Assembly: GCA_014706295.1 (NCBI GenBank)
Contig: JACSVZ010000007.1
Coordinates: 48,870,975-48,934,974, forward strand
Length of the DNA stretch: 64,000 bases
Source: Lycocorax pyrrhopterus obiensis
Taxonomy: Eukaryota > Chordata > Aves > Passeriformes > Paradisaeidae
Direction: 5' to 3'
The notes under the pieces are model-generated. The model was not told the DNA's origin. It made no database searches and saw nothing but the letters and a program-made list of their open reading frames with translations. The position numbers and the translations under genes are program-made. This document shows, one piece after another, positions 1-11,925 of the stretch (the stretch's first letter is position 1; each line of letters starts with the position of its first letter).

Positions 1-860
1 TTTTAGCCCTCATCTTCCACTCCTGCGGCTATTTTCTACCCTGTATTTTCATCACATACGTTTATACCAAAAGGCTTGTAAAATAAAGCTTCTCAAATTC
101 TTCTCCCGACCCCATCCCCAGTGTTTACATGTGCTGTGCATCAATGCTGAGGAAGTCATAATGAAAAAAGTCAGAAGCTCCAGATCAGAAAGCCAAGTCT
201 TCAGAAAGCTGAACCCTGACAACTGATCTATTGGTGGACACTGTTCTCTCCCAAAAAGCTCAAGGAAAGCATCTAAAAATATCTTAAGCACTTTGGAGAG
301 GGAAGGGAAGCAACAAAAGTCAATACTGTCAAGTCCACTGTAAAAAGTTTACCTTACTGTAAAAAATAAAAATACAGATGATAGTCTAATTACAGAAGAG
401 AATGTGCTTGCTTTTGAAAGAAAGTTGGGAAATTCCCTGAAAGAAATTAGGAAAACCGTTGTGCATGTCCATCCATACATATAAGATCTACTTGTGCACG
501 GCAGCAGTGACAGAACAGAATAGCACAGAAGCCTGACTGCTCTTGGGACAAACCAAGGGAAATCCACACGACCAAGTACGACCAGCACATGCTTCTTTCA
601 CAAATTAAATCCTTGAGGAGCAGTCCACTCCTGTCCCGTCTCTCCACTAGGACTATACACTCACAAAAGCAGCTGTCAGGTCTGTGCAAGCACAAAACTG
701 ACACAAATTATTCCCTGCCAAACCCCATGGAAGGTAATAAAGTATGTACCACTAAACATTTCCTCACAAGGAAAGACATTATGCTACCTGGCATTTTCAG
801 TGGTATACAGGCTCTCCATAGCTCCTAAAATACCCATGTATTGTAACTAAGTAAAACTTT

Positions 861-896
861 AGATATTTAAGATATTTAAGATATTTAAGATATTTA
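861..896. repeat. 9-bp tandem repeat, four units
   Basis: The unit agatattta is repeated four times in perfect tandem, with no interruption. It is non-coding simple sequence downstream of the gene. Confidence 0.9.
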
Positions 897-2318
897 GATT
901 TATCACCTCTCTGTCTTGAGAAAGTTATCTGGGTTTTCATCACACCCAGATAGTGCAAGTGTTCAGCACTTGCTGCTGCTGCTAATGGGGCCAAAGGATA
1001 CCAAAGGAGAACATGAGCTTCCCTGGGCAACAAACACATTGCAAAGGGCAAACAGGGACCTGACCATCAAAGGGTGTAAAGAAAGAGCAAAAAGTACACC
1101 AAGAGGTGCTGATTTGTCTCTCCATGCCCCCTTCCCCAGCACTGCACTAACCTGCACATCCTGTTGCAGCACCGGCAATCTGAGGAAGGAAGCGTGCTGT
1201 GGTGAGGAGAGCTCCTGCCCTCACGCTGACCAGAGGAGAGGGCATCGCAGCAGCATCGCTTATAGCCGCCACCACACATGGGAACTCCTTCCCAAGCAGG
1301 AAGGAAACACCTTGACAATACCCTGCCTTCTTCCTGGGCTTCTGGAAATCACGGAAGTTAAAGACCGACCAAAGAGCTTACCTTTCTACACTAGAGGTTA
1401 TCTGCTGTTGTTCTGCCCAGCTTAGTTTAACAGAACCACCAAAGGAGAAGGAAAGCAAGTCCCACACTGTGATACGTCATGCAGAATCTCAGGCAAGTAT
1501 CAGTGACATCCCAGGCATCACGACATGCCTGAAGGTGAGGAACAGCATAGCATAGCCTATGAAGCTGTGCTGGGTTCCCATTTTCCCAGATACTGAAACT
1601 TTAACACCAGAGGAAAAGATTCTGGGTTTAACAGATGGTTTCTTTGTGTTTTTTTGCATTCTTGTGTTTACTTTGCATTCTGCTGGGCACAAGTTGCCAG
1701 AGAGCATGTGTGAGCACATTTCACATTTTCAGGAGTTGCACATAGCTGCTCCCCTGGAAGCTTAGTATGATGTCTGAAACTTCTGGGAAGTTCTCACTTC
1801 TAGCTGTATTCTAGATAAAATGAAGGAAAAGGAATCTCACAGGGTTTTTTTACACCACATATGCTAACATACACAGACACCATTTACGGATCACTTCCCC
1901 AACTACTACACAAACTGACTAGACCTTGTACACTCGAGGCTTGTCCCCAAGTAACGCAATCCCCCAGGGCCTTGGTGAGCATCACCTCTCCACAGCCTGT
2001 TCTGCCCCCTCCCACAAAAGCAGAGTGAGCCAGCACTGCTCTTGCCTGTGCGGTAACACTGGGATAAGTTCCTGCATCCCAGTTACTCAAACCTCTCCCA
2101 CTGCTCCCCTCACTTCCCTCCTTACTCCTCTGACCCTGGTATACATATTTCCACTGAGCATCATCCTCCTGTTAACACTGTTTTGCCCCTTCACTTCTTT
2201 AAAAGCAAGACAAGAAATCCCATGTTTGGGCTATGGGGGAAGTTCTTCACAGAAACAATTTTCTTTACCCAGGACTGGAACATTGTTACTGGAACTTTGT
2301 TTTAGACTTACAGCCCAA

Positions 2319-2332
2319 CACACACACACACA
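2319..2332. repeat. Short (CA)n microsatellite
   Basis: Seven CA units lie between ordinary unique sequence on both sides. Confidence 0.85.
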
Positions 2333-2467
2333 TAAATTCTAGAAATTAAAGTTTAACAGCTTGGTTTATCTCCTGTACAATACTTTGGCAGTTGCAGAAA
2401 GTTCTTTCCAGAACTTGCCAAGATGTTGAAGAACGGCTATTTCTGAGCATGATATTAAACTGAGAGC

Positions 2468-2654
2468 TCATGTCCCATTAGGAGTGGACTGCAATGAGCA
2501 GGTTTTGGTAGGCAAATGGTTAAGCAGCTCAGTCTTATTCAGGGATGGTTTGAAAGGCAATTTCTGATTTTCAGCAATGCAAGAGAAATAATCAATGTTA
2601 TCCAAATCCAGAAAAGCTTCTTGCCAAGGGTGTCTCCTGAGGTCACCAAGGCTC
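2468..2654 (-). CDS. Terminal coding exon
   Basis: Phase 2 to stop. A long pyrimidine tract (2655-2690 on the minus strand reading) ends in CACAG directly before the exon. The frame stays open for 61 codons and ends in TGA at 2470-2468. It contains SLGDLRRHPWQEAF and DLDNIDYFSCIAENQ, and ends in a polar tail. A second frame is also open for 37 codons and would give a hydrophobic end, but only the first frame fits the phase of the exon at 3283-3316. The exon probably continues into the 3' UTR. Confidence 0.65.
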
Positions 2655-3282
2655 CTGTGGATTAAGAAGGGCAGCAGAACAAATCCAGAGATTAGCAGAG
2701 AAGAAAAGTTGAACAGAAATTGTGTGACATGGGAGGATTAGTGCCCCAAAGAATGAAAGCAAGTTATAGAAAAACAAGAACACAGGAGAATAAGCATTCA
2801 GCATAACCTGCCTTGCTTTACTTCCTGGAACTGTCAAAAAGGCAATGTTCAGTGCACCAGATTAAAAGGCTATAGAGGAAATCTCAGTAGTGGAAGGTAT
2901 GGGAAAATTACTAAGTGGTTCACAAAACCTCTGGCTCACTTCTGGAATGGGCAAATCAGACCCAGAAACCCTTACATTTTTTTAGACTTTACACGGCAGA
3001 ATTTTAATGTTTTTTGAGCGAGCTGGGTCAGCTGTAGCCCAGTTACTGAATTGACAGCTCAATCAACCCTGCAAGAGAGCAGACAGCAGAGGAGGAGTGG
3101 AATGGAGAAGCTATCCATGGAGAACACTCTAGCTAATCCAGAACACAGAAATACTGCAGCACTACAGCCAGTACAGCCCAGGTAAGCAGAGGGAGGGGCA
3201 CAAGAGTGGTGAACTTCACTTCGCTAAGTTTTCAACACTTAATTATATCACCGTATATGGAATCAAAATATCAAGACCTTAC

Positions 3283-3316
3283 AGTACTACAAATACTTTT
3301 GGTTTTTTAATATCTA
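3283..3316 (-). CDS. Coding exon, 34 nt
   Basis: Phase 1 to 2. A good pyrimidine tract ends in ATCCAG, and the donor is ACT|GTAAGG. The only open frame reads DIKKPKVFVV and joins the terminal exon in frame. If the upstream exon uses its stronger donor, this exon is instead entered at phase 0 and begins with TAG; see findings. Confidence 0.55.
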
Positions 3317-3517
3317 CTGGATACAGAGAAAGTTAAGATGAAGGAAGCATATCCTGAAAGTTTCTCTTGAAGAATCACAAACATAGACTGCCTAACTTCC
3401 TTCCTTTGGATCATGGGATTAGATAAGTAGAAAAGCTGATACATAAGAAACATCCCCCAGAAAGCCTGGCTACTACCCTTTATCCTAAGGGCTGACAAAG
3501 CTCAGCTGTGGACTTAC

Positions 3518-3562
3518 ACCACACAGCTCAGGCTCAGCTTTTGGATAATTCTTCAGCAGCAC
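3518..3562 (-). CDS. Coding exon, 43-45 nt, two competing donors
   Basis: Phase 0 start. The acceptor is TTTGACAG. The single open frame reads VLLKNYPKAEPELC. The best donor is GGT|GTAAGT, ending the exon at 3518. A weaker donor two bases upstream (G|GTGTAA, exon end 3520) is the one that keeps the downstream frame open. The incoming phase matches the exon at 5442-5490. Confidence 0.6.
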
Positions 3563-5441
3563 CTGTCAAACATCAAGAGCAGTCAGAGCTCCTGTGTGTG
3601 CAGCTGTACTTCCCGTGAAATTGCCAATGTCTCTGCTGTAATTCTCCCTTCAACAAAGCTTCCCATCTGGCACAGCCAGGCTGCCAGAACCCTCTTCATT
3701 TCTGTTAGCTACAAGCCCCCAGAGAGCTGTATTTCTAGGTGCATTTGCCTTCCTCAAGAGACTCTGGATGACGCCAAGTTGTAAGCAAATGCAGGTAGCA
3801 CCCAATGTACATTTAAACCAGTCTGCTCATCACTTTGCTGAGTTTATGTGCTCTTTATTGCATACTAGGAAATTTAAATGCATGTGGAGGGAGCAATAGC
3901 TGTCCAAGTAGAAAGTTTTTATGCTCTTTATTCACCCCCTACCGAAACTAATTAGGATCCCTTCTGAAAAGAAACCAAAACTGAAACATACTTCTCTTAA
4001 ATAAAAAATCTTCCTTCATCCAAATGCATTTTTACGGTGCTGCTCATGAACACTGGATAGCTAGTAATGCTTGTGCAACTGCAAAGGATAGAGGAGGAGG
4101 AGGAGGGAGAAGTGCACTGGAACAAGATAGGGAAGAAACACAAAAACTTTAGAAGACTTAGCCTAAAGGGAAAATTAAAATGCATATGGTTGCTCTTAAA
4201 CACAGAGAAGGCCATGCTTAGGCTGATCTATATCATACCCCTATGCTGAATGAGCAGAAATCAGAAGAGAGATCATGAAGAGAGTGAAGAGACTGCGGCA
4301 TTCTCTTCCGTTCTGTTCCAGCAAGTATTGTTTATGGAAGAATGAAGTTGCCTTTCAATTACAAAGCATTACTTCAGCTTGAAACCACTGCTCCCAGTGA
4401 GACAAAATTATTAAACCATCCCTTCCGAGGGTGAATTTAAAGGCATTTGAAATGGTCTGAAATGAACACAGCTGCAAAGGTGAAACAGCTCATCATTTCT
4501 CAAATGGAGGAAGAAGGGCACAGGTGGAGATTACAATCATCCCTCACTGGTGCTGCATGGCGAGAAGGTATTGGAGAAAGGAGCAGAAAGTGAAGTCAGG
4601 GGAAGGTGGCTGGGACACAGGCAAGGCTCTAACTGGAGTCTCAGTGGGTCTCACTCATTGCATCAGCAAATATCCTGGCACAGAGGTAGTGATCAATAGT
4701 TAATGGCCAACAGTTTGTTTTGCAACAACTGCAAAACAGATTTGCTTTTTACTTTCTGCCATGTCTGATAAAGTCTTCACACGTGGTACATGGCTCAGCC
4801 ACACGTGAGACATTTTTTCCAACCCAGGTGAACAGTCTTCCAGTGCAGCACCTGCCCAACACATATGGAGACCAGTGGCCCAGGCAGAACATTTTAAGTA
4901 AAATTCCTTTTAAACCAGAATGTAAAAGGTCTTGCTTTTGCTGTGCTGAGATCGTCTGACAATCCTTCTGAGGTTATAGCCCAGCTATTCTAAAGCAGGA
5001 AAACTAACATAAAATTTAATAATACAAAGAATACTACATCAAGCTGTGTTAGTTTAAATTACAGGATAGAATGGTGTACAATTCAAGCAGATTTATGACT
5101 TCAGGATGACAAATGTATAAAGAAAGTAATTAGTAAAGACTGCTGAATTGTGAAAAGCTCCAGGATTTGATAATAAAGAATGCTTAGCATTTTTGCCAGC
5201 ATGCCAAACAGTGAAATGTATTTTGGGAATACTTAAAAAAAGAAGAAAAATTGGGATCTCTGTGTAGCAAGCGTAGGCTTAATATTAAAGATAATATAGG
5301 AACAGCCGCAAATTCTACACAAATGTTTGGCTTCAGCTTTCAACAAGAATAAAGAGGCCAGTCATGGGGGCAAGGCAAGCTGGTGAACAGAGATGGATAC
5401 AGATACATCAATGGGTACCAGCAGCCAAAGTCAGAACTCAC

Positions 5442-5490
5442 GGAGTGAGATTCACAGGAGCGAATAACTACATTAATTTCAGGCTTCTTC
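5442..5490 (-). CDS. Coding exon, 49 nt
   Basis: Phase 2 to 0. It has a strong acceptor (pyrimidine tract ending GACTACAG) and a consensus donor TCC|GTGAGT. Only one of the three frames is open, reading KKPEINVVIRSCESHS. Phase agrees on both sides. Confidence 0.7.
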
Positions 5491-5838
5491 CTGTAGTCAG
5501 AGAGAAATGAATAAACACCTTGACATTTCAAATTCATTTAGCCTGTCTTACTTTCATGTTCTAGAATAAGAGGAATCACACCTGAAATATGCCTGATGAG
5601 AAGGAGCCTAGTGGAGTGGCACAGATGCCAGATGACTCTTCAGAGTTTAATGTGCTGAGGTGAAGGGAAACTGCCTCTCTCCCACAACTGGATACTTAAA
5701 AAAAAATCCCAAAAAGCACCCCTCCCCCCATCTCTAGAAAACAAAATTCAATTGAACAAAACATTACATAGGAGATCAGAGGGTGGTGATACAAGGGCTC
5801 TGAGTAACTGTATCCTTTATACAGTGCTTCCAAAGAAT

Positions 5839-5852
5839 AAAAAAAAAAAAAA
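5839..5852. repeat. Poly(A) run
   Basis: Fourteen consecutive A on the plus strand, in an intron of the minus-strand gene. Confidence 0.9.
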
Positions 5853-5889
5853 GAGGCAACTGTATGAGGGAAAGATGACAGCTACTTAC

Positions 5890-5929
5890 TGTTCATCTGA
5901 CCTAGCATTATAAAAGCATTTCAGTACAT
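5890..5929 (-). CDS. Coding exon, 40 nt
   Basis: Phase 1 to 2. The acceptor is preceded by a T-rich tract ending CATCTTCAG, and the donor is ACA|GTAAGT. Only one frame is open, reading VLKCFYNARSDE, and it joins the exons on both sides without a shift. Confidence 0.7.
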
Positions 5930-6075
5930 CTGAAGATGCCAAAAAATAATCAGATCTTCAGGCATAAATAAAAAAATGTAGTAAAATGTGACATGACTCT
6001 CAAAAACACAGACCAAACCCATCTAATTGGCTGTATGACCACTGATTCTCTAGACAGAGAAAATGCAGCAAAGCT

Positions 6076-6117
6076 ATTTTCTTTTTTTTTTTCTTTCTTT
6101 TTTTTTCTTTCTCAGCA
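6076..6117. repeat. T-rich low-complexity tract
   Basis: An interrupted run of T with scattered C on the plus strand, ending in TCTCAG. It mimics a plus-strand acceptor site, but nothing behind it forms a supported gene. Confidence 0.8.
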
Positions 6118-6249
6118 AAGCATGGAGGCAAGTGGAACTGGAGAAATACAAGGACCCACAGAAGCACAGGAAGGTGAATGAAGAGTTAAATAAAAGAGAA
6201 GCTGACAGTGGCTTGCCTGCTGAAAGCAGCAGTGGCAAACTAGAGAGGC

Positions 6250-6325
6250 TGTGCTAGTGGCGTTCCTCAGGCACTGGTTTTGTGACCACTTTATTTAATA
6301 ACTTCATTAGTGGTCTTAGCAGAGT
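6250..6325 (+). mobile_element. Small CR1-like reverse transcriptase remnant
   Basis: The plus strand resembles the CR1 ORF2 segment around the 'SGVPQG...LGPLLF' region of the reverse transcriptase: it encodes SGVPQ followed by a decayed continuation with stops. It is too short and diverged to assign a subfamily. Recognition is from memory of CR1 sequence. Confidence 0.4.
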
Positions 6326-6928
6326 AAGTCGATTACTGATAGACCTTAGTATCTACACAGTCTAACTGGCTCCACCACTTAAAAGTATCATGCAGAAGGG
6401 AGAATCAGAAATAGAACAACATTGACTAAATACAAAATGAAAACGATGCATACTTCTCTATGCTCAGAGAAGTATGCTGGTATGGTAGCTGAAGTACAGC
6501 TATGACAAAAATAAACTCAGTTTCACCAGGATCAGGGTATTTTGCCTGAGGTTTTTAAGAGTTAAACTAGTGAAAAAGGCACTACTGAGAGCCCTGTCGG
6601 ACAGCTTCACCCAGTTAGGGCATCCATGGCTAGAAACAGAAAACCAAAATTTAAAAAAAGGCTTAAGAATTCAACTAAACTTTTAAAGTTATAGGCTCAA
6701 GAACCTAGAAAATCCCTTCCACATATGCCATGGTCACAGATCCTTATGAACTATGAATAGGAGCATTTGGCCTAATGCAGATTGTTAGAGTGTTAACCAC
6801 TTTTTGGCAAGAAATAGCTTACCTTAATCATACTGTTGCTGCACTGGAATATTGACTGATTTGATGCTATAAATGGGCATTCTGGGGTGTACAGCACAAA
6901 CTGAAATCTGCTGCCCAGGAACACATAC

Positions 6929-7053
6929 GTTCCTGGAGTTCCCTAAATATTCTCAGAGGAACAAAAGAACTAGGAGGTACAGCAATGGAGATCAACGGAA
7001 GAATCTCGGGTTTCAGATTATTCAAACTTGCATTCCACTTCATAAACAGAGCA
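6929..7053 (-). CDS. Coding exon, 125 nt
   Basis: Phase 2 to 1. This is one of the clearest exons. A very long pyrimidine tract ends CTCACTTAG, the donor is AAC|GTATGT, and the open frame of 41 codons contains LFMKWNASLNNLKPEILPL and VPLRIFRELQE. The trailing base is completed by the exon at 5890-5929. Confidence 0.8.
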
Positions 7054-7859
7054 CTAAGTGAGCAGCACAGAGGCAAAATGAAAAAAACACCATCAGAAAC
7101 ATCACTCAGGAAGAAGCAGGCAAAGCAGCACTTTGTCATTGACCTGTAAATCAAGTCTGGCACACTCCCTAGTTCTGGTGTCTTCCCTCATGCACTTGAC
7201 TGACAAGCCACCCTCACCAGATGGGAGAAGGAACCTGTAGCTCTGTCCTTGGCAAGGCAGCCAGGCCACGCCGAACTTCTGCAAGGATCCTGCAGATACC
7301 TTGTCTCACTGAGATGGCTGTGCTGATTTACAGGAGTATCAGTGACACAAAGTAGGTCAAAACTTCATTTTAATTGGTTAATAATGGTTTCAGGTTTTGT
7401 CTCACAAGCCTACCATCTGACTGCTGGGGCTTTAAAATTACATAACCTGCCCCTCACTACTCATTTTCTTTTCCTTTTTACTGTTTGAACAGGAAAATGA
7501 CTTCCTATTCCGGGAAGATGGTGAACACTGGGGTAATTAAATGAGCTAGAAAAAGAACAGCTAAAATTGCAGATCTTGTTCCTCACTCAACTCTGTTTAC
7601 AGGAATCTCAAGCTTTCCTGTCACAGCAACAGGTAAAACATCCTAAGAACATTGAGTCTATAAATTGTTGGTATGCCTTCCACAGACACCAAATCCCATC
7701 TTCAGTATTCATACTCATTTTAACAGCCAAAGATGGGAAGGGGGTAAAATAGTTAAAATACAAGGACACAACTAGAGTGTGAAAAGCCTGTCTGTGTAGC
7801 TTATAACCACAGGACAGAGAGTGCCAGACACACTCCTAGAAGGTCTCATGCTATAACAT

Positions 7860-8640
7860 AGTTTTCAAACCGTGTTTGCACACACTCTGTCCCTGAGCTC
7901 TGATTTCAAGGCATTTGTCTTGACTGTCACTCAGCTGTCTGTGAAGACGCCCTCCGCTGCTTCTCACCTGTCAGCACAGATGATGCTTTATTTGCTCTCT
8001 GTTTTCTTCTCCAATCTTTTGCATGGAGGTAGCTCCAAACTCTTCCCAAATTTCACCATGGCATCACTTCCCCACTGCTTTCACCTGGGCAAGACCCATT
8101 CTGTCAACTGCCAGGGAGGGCTGGTCCCAGCTCCCATCTGCCCCCAGGCTCCTGCTCCAGCAAGACATTCCCAGCAGCCTCAGTTTGACACTTTGGTCTT
8201 CCTCCCCTCAGCTGTTTTTCATTGTAACCAGACCTCCAGTTCATAATTCTGGTTCCTGCTTTTCTGCCTCTGGCTCTTACCTCAACCTCTGCTTTTGCTC
8301 CTGTCCCAGCTAGCTCTTTGAGCTCCCCTCTTACATCAGTCTCTGTGAACATGAACACCAAACTACTGGGCCTGCTATTTAGAAGTCATCATCAATTCTC
8401 TCAAACTCTCTCCTTCTTGCAATCCAGACCTTCCAGATTCCTTGTATCTCACCACATCACCCTTCTTTTGGATCAGAGGGAAGCCCTCCCCTGTTCATCT
8501 TCAAAATTCTTGAGCTTATTCTCTCCCACCTCTCATCCACCCACAAAGCCAACTTCCACAGCCCACTTCAAAAATGCAACCAGCACCTTAGCATTTTCTT
8601 GCATCCTGCTGCTTCCACTTCAGAAAAGCTTGCCATAAAC
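7860..8640. other. Pyrimidine-rich (plus-strand) asymmetric stretch
   Basis: About 780 bases of the plus strand are strongly enriched in C and T, opening several shadow frames. I see no repeat family in it. The one candidate exon here is the 23-nt segment at 8085-8107. Confidence 0.5.
8085..8107 (-). CDS. Possible 23-nt coding exon
   Basis: Phase 0 to 2. The acceptor is CCCTCCCTGGCAG and the donor CAG|GTGAAA. It reads LTEWVLP. It is the only segment I found between the exons at 11,032 and 7053 with the phase those neighbours require. The evidence is otherwise thin. Confidence 0.35.
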
Positions 8641-11031
8641 ATATACACAGCTCTGTCACTGCTGGACTTCACATCCCTTTTTCCAATTCCTACTTTGCTG
8701 GAGTGACATAAAGACACTTCTAAAACAGCCAAATGCTCAGAAACCTCCTGCCTTTTCTCTGAAGGTCTATTTGACTCCATCTACCAGCTTGACCACACCT
8801 AGATCTAGAGAAGCAAGAGTATGGGTGTGACACTGCACCTAAACATGGCTACACAGCTTTTAGCAAGGACACACTGAACTACTAAGGGCAGAATAACAAG
8901 CACAGAGACCAGCGGAGCACAGAGGCATCTCAGCTGAACTTAGAGCCTTGACTGCTACGAAAGTTGTTCACAAAAAAAAGGTAAGTATAACATACACATT
9001 TATATATGGTAAACACATTTATATATTTTCTTTTACATATATATTCCTACCTTTCCAAGAGCCCTTGTTGGAGAAGATATAAATACATGTTCTTCCTCCC
9101 CTTTGCTTCTAACTAGTTAACTTTCACTTAGGATATAGCAGAGAAGAAACCACCACATTGCCACTCTGAGCCATCTTCTGAAACCAAGTACTTATGCTGA
9201 GCTTCTGCGCATTTCCCTGTAGTCACTTGTGACCACCGGAGTATTTAAAAGCCTACATTTCAGGGAGAAAAGGGGGCTTGAAACCACTACATTGCATTTC
9301 AGTGACATCACTTGATAATTAGAAGTACTCTCTGACATCAGTCCTTAAAACTATGACATGAACACAAACTCTGTCCCTTGCCTGTTCCACTTGAGAGCCA
9401 AGCACCTCACCATAACCAGTCAGCTTCAAGTTCTCTGAGCAGGAAAAACTGAAATCACTTATCATTGCTGGCACAGCTTTTATACCCCGAAGTTTTCACA
9501 TGCAATTGGCAAAACGGGCCTGTTTGCTGACAAACCCCCTTCCACGTGCTTCCTGACCGTTTGGTCTTCACTGCTAGGCTAAGCAAAATAGCTTTAAACC
9601 TTTTGGGCACAAGCACACTTGAAACTTTCAGGATAAATCTATATTCCCAAATGAAACCCCCTTTCCTTATTGAAAACAAAAGATGTGAACAAACTTTCCA
9701 TTTTAATTTATGGCATCAGTCACATAAGAATCATCTTCATGTCACTTCAGGGAAAACTTCTATTTAATGAGGGTTTTAATAGACCATGCTGAAAAATAGA
9801 GCAGAATTTTCCTGCTTTGCATCACTTGACTTGTTGTACTTGCTCAACCCACTGGAACTGAAAAGCTGACTTAAAAACCTCAGACAACTGGCAAAAAGAG
9901 TTCCTGCAGATTAAGTTCACCCTGCACATCACAGCAGAGTGAAAAAATTATTTCCCAGCAGGAGCTGGTAAGGCAATTTCCAAAGGCTGCTTCCTTTAAG
10001 CTGCGTTGCAATGTGAGTACAGATGCCTTCAGCAGTGGATCCCCAACAGAAGGCAGGTGATCCAGAGCTGTCCAATTCCCAGTTCTCACCTTACTAGAGA
10101 CATTAAAAAGTGTTTCTGATCATGACTTCCCTCTCCGCTTTGCATCTCTCTACAAGCCTCCCTTATTTCCCTCCATCCCTGGCAGCTGAGGATGACTGCC
10201 AAACTGGCATCTTCCTCCTCTCCAGTCAGTTCCCATCAGCTCAGTCAGGCCACCACTCCCTGCCAGCAGCCCACAGGGCCATCCCTTGCTGCTGTTTACA
10301 GACAGGAAAGAGAAGGTGTGTGACCCAGCTGGCCCCTACTAAAGACAAAGTTATCATAGCTCCAACTGTTCCTATCTACATCTGCTGGTAGGAGGAAATA
10401 ATCAACTTGTCCGAGCTGGAGCAGGGGATGTTGGAGAACTATGAATCAGAAATCCACTTGTGTCAGGAAACTTCTGTCATAGGTTGCATTAAAAAGGATA
10501 TCTTATCTATAACTGTGTAGTAAATGGCACCTTACAATTATTTCTCCCTCTTTCTTCCTATTTGCATGGAAACAAGAGGCAGGGTGTAGAGGAGGTGATG
10601 TAGGGAAAGGCAGAGAGCTTTATGTAAAACCACAGATAAACCTTCCCGGTGTCTTGTCACAACTGCAGCCACATGCAATGTCTAATACATACAAGAAAGT
10701 TAGGCACTGAAAGCATAACTGCTGGCAAACAGGAAGCATTGCAAGATCTGCATGCATGCCCTGAAGTGCTGAACTCTAAGCCAAGACCTCACAAAGACAC
10801 TGAGATTGAAAACCAATGGAGGCATCTTCCATACCAGCTTCCTACTGACCCACAGCTGTGGGGCCAGTTTGGTCCTGGATGTAGGCCCTGGGGAGTGCCC
10901 ATCAGCGCTGACCTACAATGATTTTTAATTCTTCACAGCAGCTTTTCAGAAGAAAAATGCAAGGATTATAGCTGGAACTGCAATGTTTTAACTAAAACAC
11001 AATACACTATCCTCCAAGGCATCAGACTCAC

Positions 11032-11107
11032 CTTGAGAAGGCCTAGTTTCTGTCCCTTTACTACCAGCATTACCTTAATAAGCTTTAGCAGACTGACTTC
11101 CTTTAAG
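11032..11107 (-). CDS. Coding exon, 76 nt
   Basis: Phase 2 to 0. It has a strong donor AAG|GTGAGT. The acceptor CACTCCAG has a weak pyrimidine tract. The frame reads LKEVSLLKLIKVMLVVKGQ, a typical amphipathic helix pair. The split codon with the upstream exon at 16,142 closes correctly. Confidence 0.7.
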
Positions 11108-11634
11108 CTGGAGTGCCTGCTGCGCTCTCATACCTGGAAGTTCACCATCCAGGAGGTCATTTAAGCCCTTTCAAGTTATTTCCTCCACTGTGCATTTTTA
11201 TCATTAGCCCATTTTACTCTGTCTTTAAAATCGGGATCAGGGCATCAGAGACATGCTTATGAAGCTACAGCAGCTGTGAGCCTTACAAGAACAGAACTGA
11301 CGCCCATGTTCTTCTATTATATCTCAACTCATTGAGCTTTTCAGGTCTCTGCAACATCAGCCAAAGTCAAGGATCCTGCGGCTTGACACAGAGGCGTGTT
11401 TAGCACAGCTTCTTTATTCCACTTTTGCAACCAGTCAGGAGCAGAGTCTGTTACTACTTCCCAACTTCAGGGCAATACTGTAAGCTTTGACCAGCTCCCA
11501 AGGTATGCTGAAGGCTCTGGAGCTGCTTCTCTGTGACAAAGTTTGTCAAAGTTCCTAGAGCTACCTAATATTCCTTCTTTCGCAAGAGAGCAAGAACTGA
11601 TCTCTGAATGAGGCTCTTTAAGACAGTCACTGGT

Positions 11635-11925
11635 TGTACTGGGTTTGGCAGGGAGAGAGTTAATTTTCTTCACAGCAGCAGCCTGTATGGCACTGTGTTT
11701 TCAACTGGTGACAAAACCGGTGTTGATAACACACCCATGCTGCAGTTACTGCTGAACAGGGCTTGCACACTGCTCAGGCCACCTCTGCCTCTGAAGCTGC
11801 CCCTGCAGCCCGTGGATAGAGGTGGGCAAGAGGCTGGGAGGGGACACAGCTGGGAGACCTGAGCCCACCTGAGTGAGCAGGGACTGGCTGGGCTCTTAGC
11901 TGCCAGCTGGGCTCAACCCACCACA
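11635..11925 (+). mobile_element. Solo ERVL-type LTR, flanked by CTGGT duplication
   Basis: The element begins TGTACTGGGTTTGGC and ends CAACCCACCACA, and it is bounded by a perfect 5-bp direct repeat CTGGT (11630-11634 and 11926-11930). Start and end resemble the avian ERVL LTR family that begins TGTACTGGGTTTGGC; family recognition is from memory. At 291 bp it is shorter than such LTRs usually are, so part of the middle is missing. No internal viral sequence or second LTR adjoins it, so it is a solo LTR left by recombination. It lies in an intron, antisense to the host gene. Confidence 0.75.

Larger units (their letters stand above)
1..2467 (-). other. 3' flank / 3' UTR side, no supported gene
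   Basis: This is sequence downstream of the minus-strand stop codon. No canonical AATAAA or ATTAAA was found on the minus strand close behind the stop, so the transcript end is not placed. A long plus-strand open frame at 916-1425 and short minus-strand splice-like segments near 800, 1165 and 1400 were examined and not accepted as genes. Confidence 0.4.

Noticed and set aside
1385..1423. Minus-strand mini-exons near 1385-1423 and 1152-1179 that join in phase
   Set aside because: They lie beyond the stop of the terminal exon, and nothing links them to it; two short pseudo-exons in phase can arise by chance.
916..1425. Longest plus-strand open frame (169 codons)
   Set aside because: No recognisable domain, no promoter or splice context, and a composition like random open DNA.
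3067..3181. Plus-strand segment ending in CCCAG|GTAAGC
   Set aside because: No partner exon and no convincing acceptor tract.
6838..6858. Minus-strand 21-nt segment with donor AAG|GTAAGC
   Set aside because: Its only open frame ends at phase 0, which does not fit the exon at 5929, while the exon at 6929-7053 joins that exon directly.
7601..7630. Plus-strand 30-nt exon-like segment (ESQAFLSQQQ) with good flanking signals
   Set aside because: Isolated, and on the opposite strand to the only supported gene.
11140..11240. Possible MIR/L2 tail on the minus strand
   Set aside because: The similarity to 'CTCATCTGTAAAATGGG' is too weak to call.
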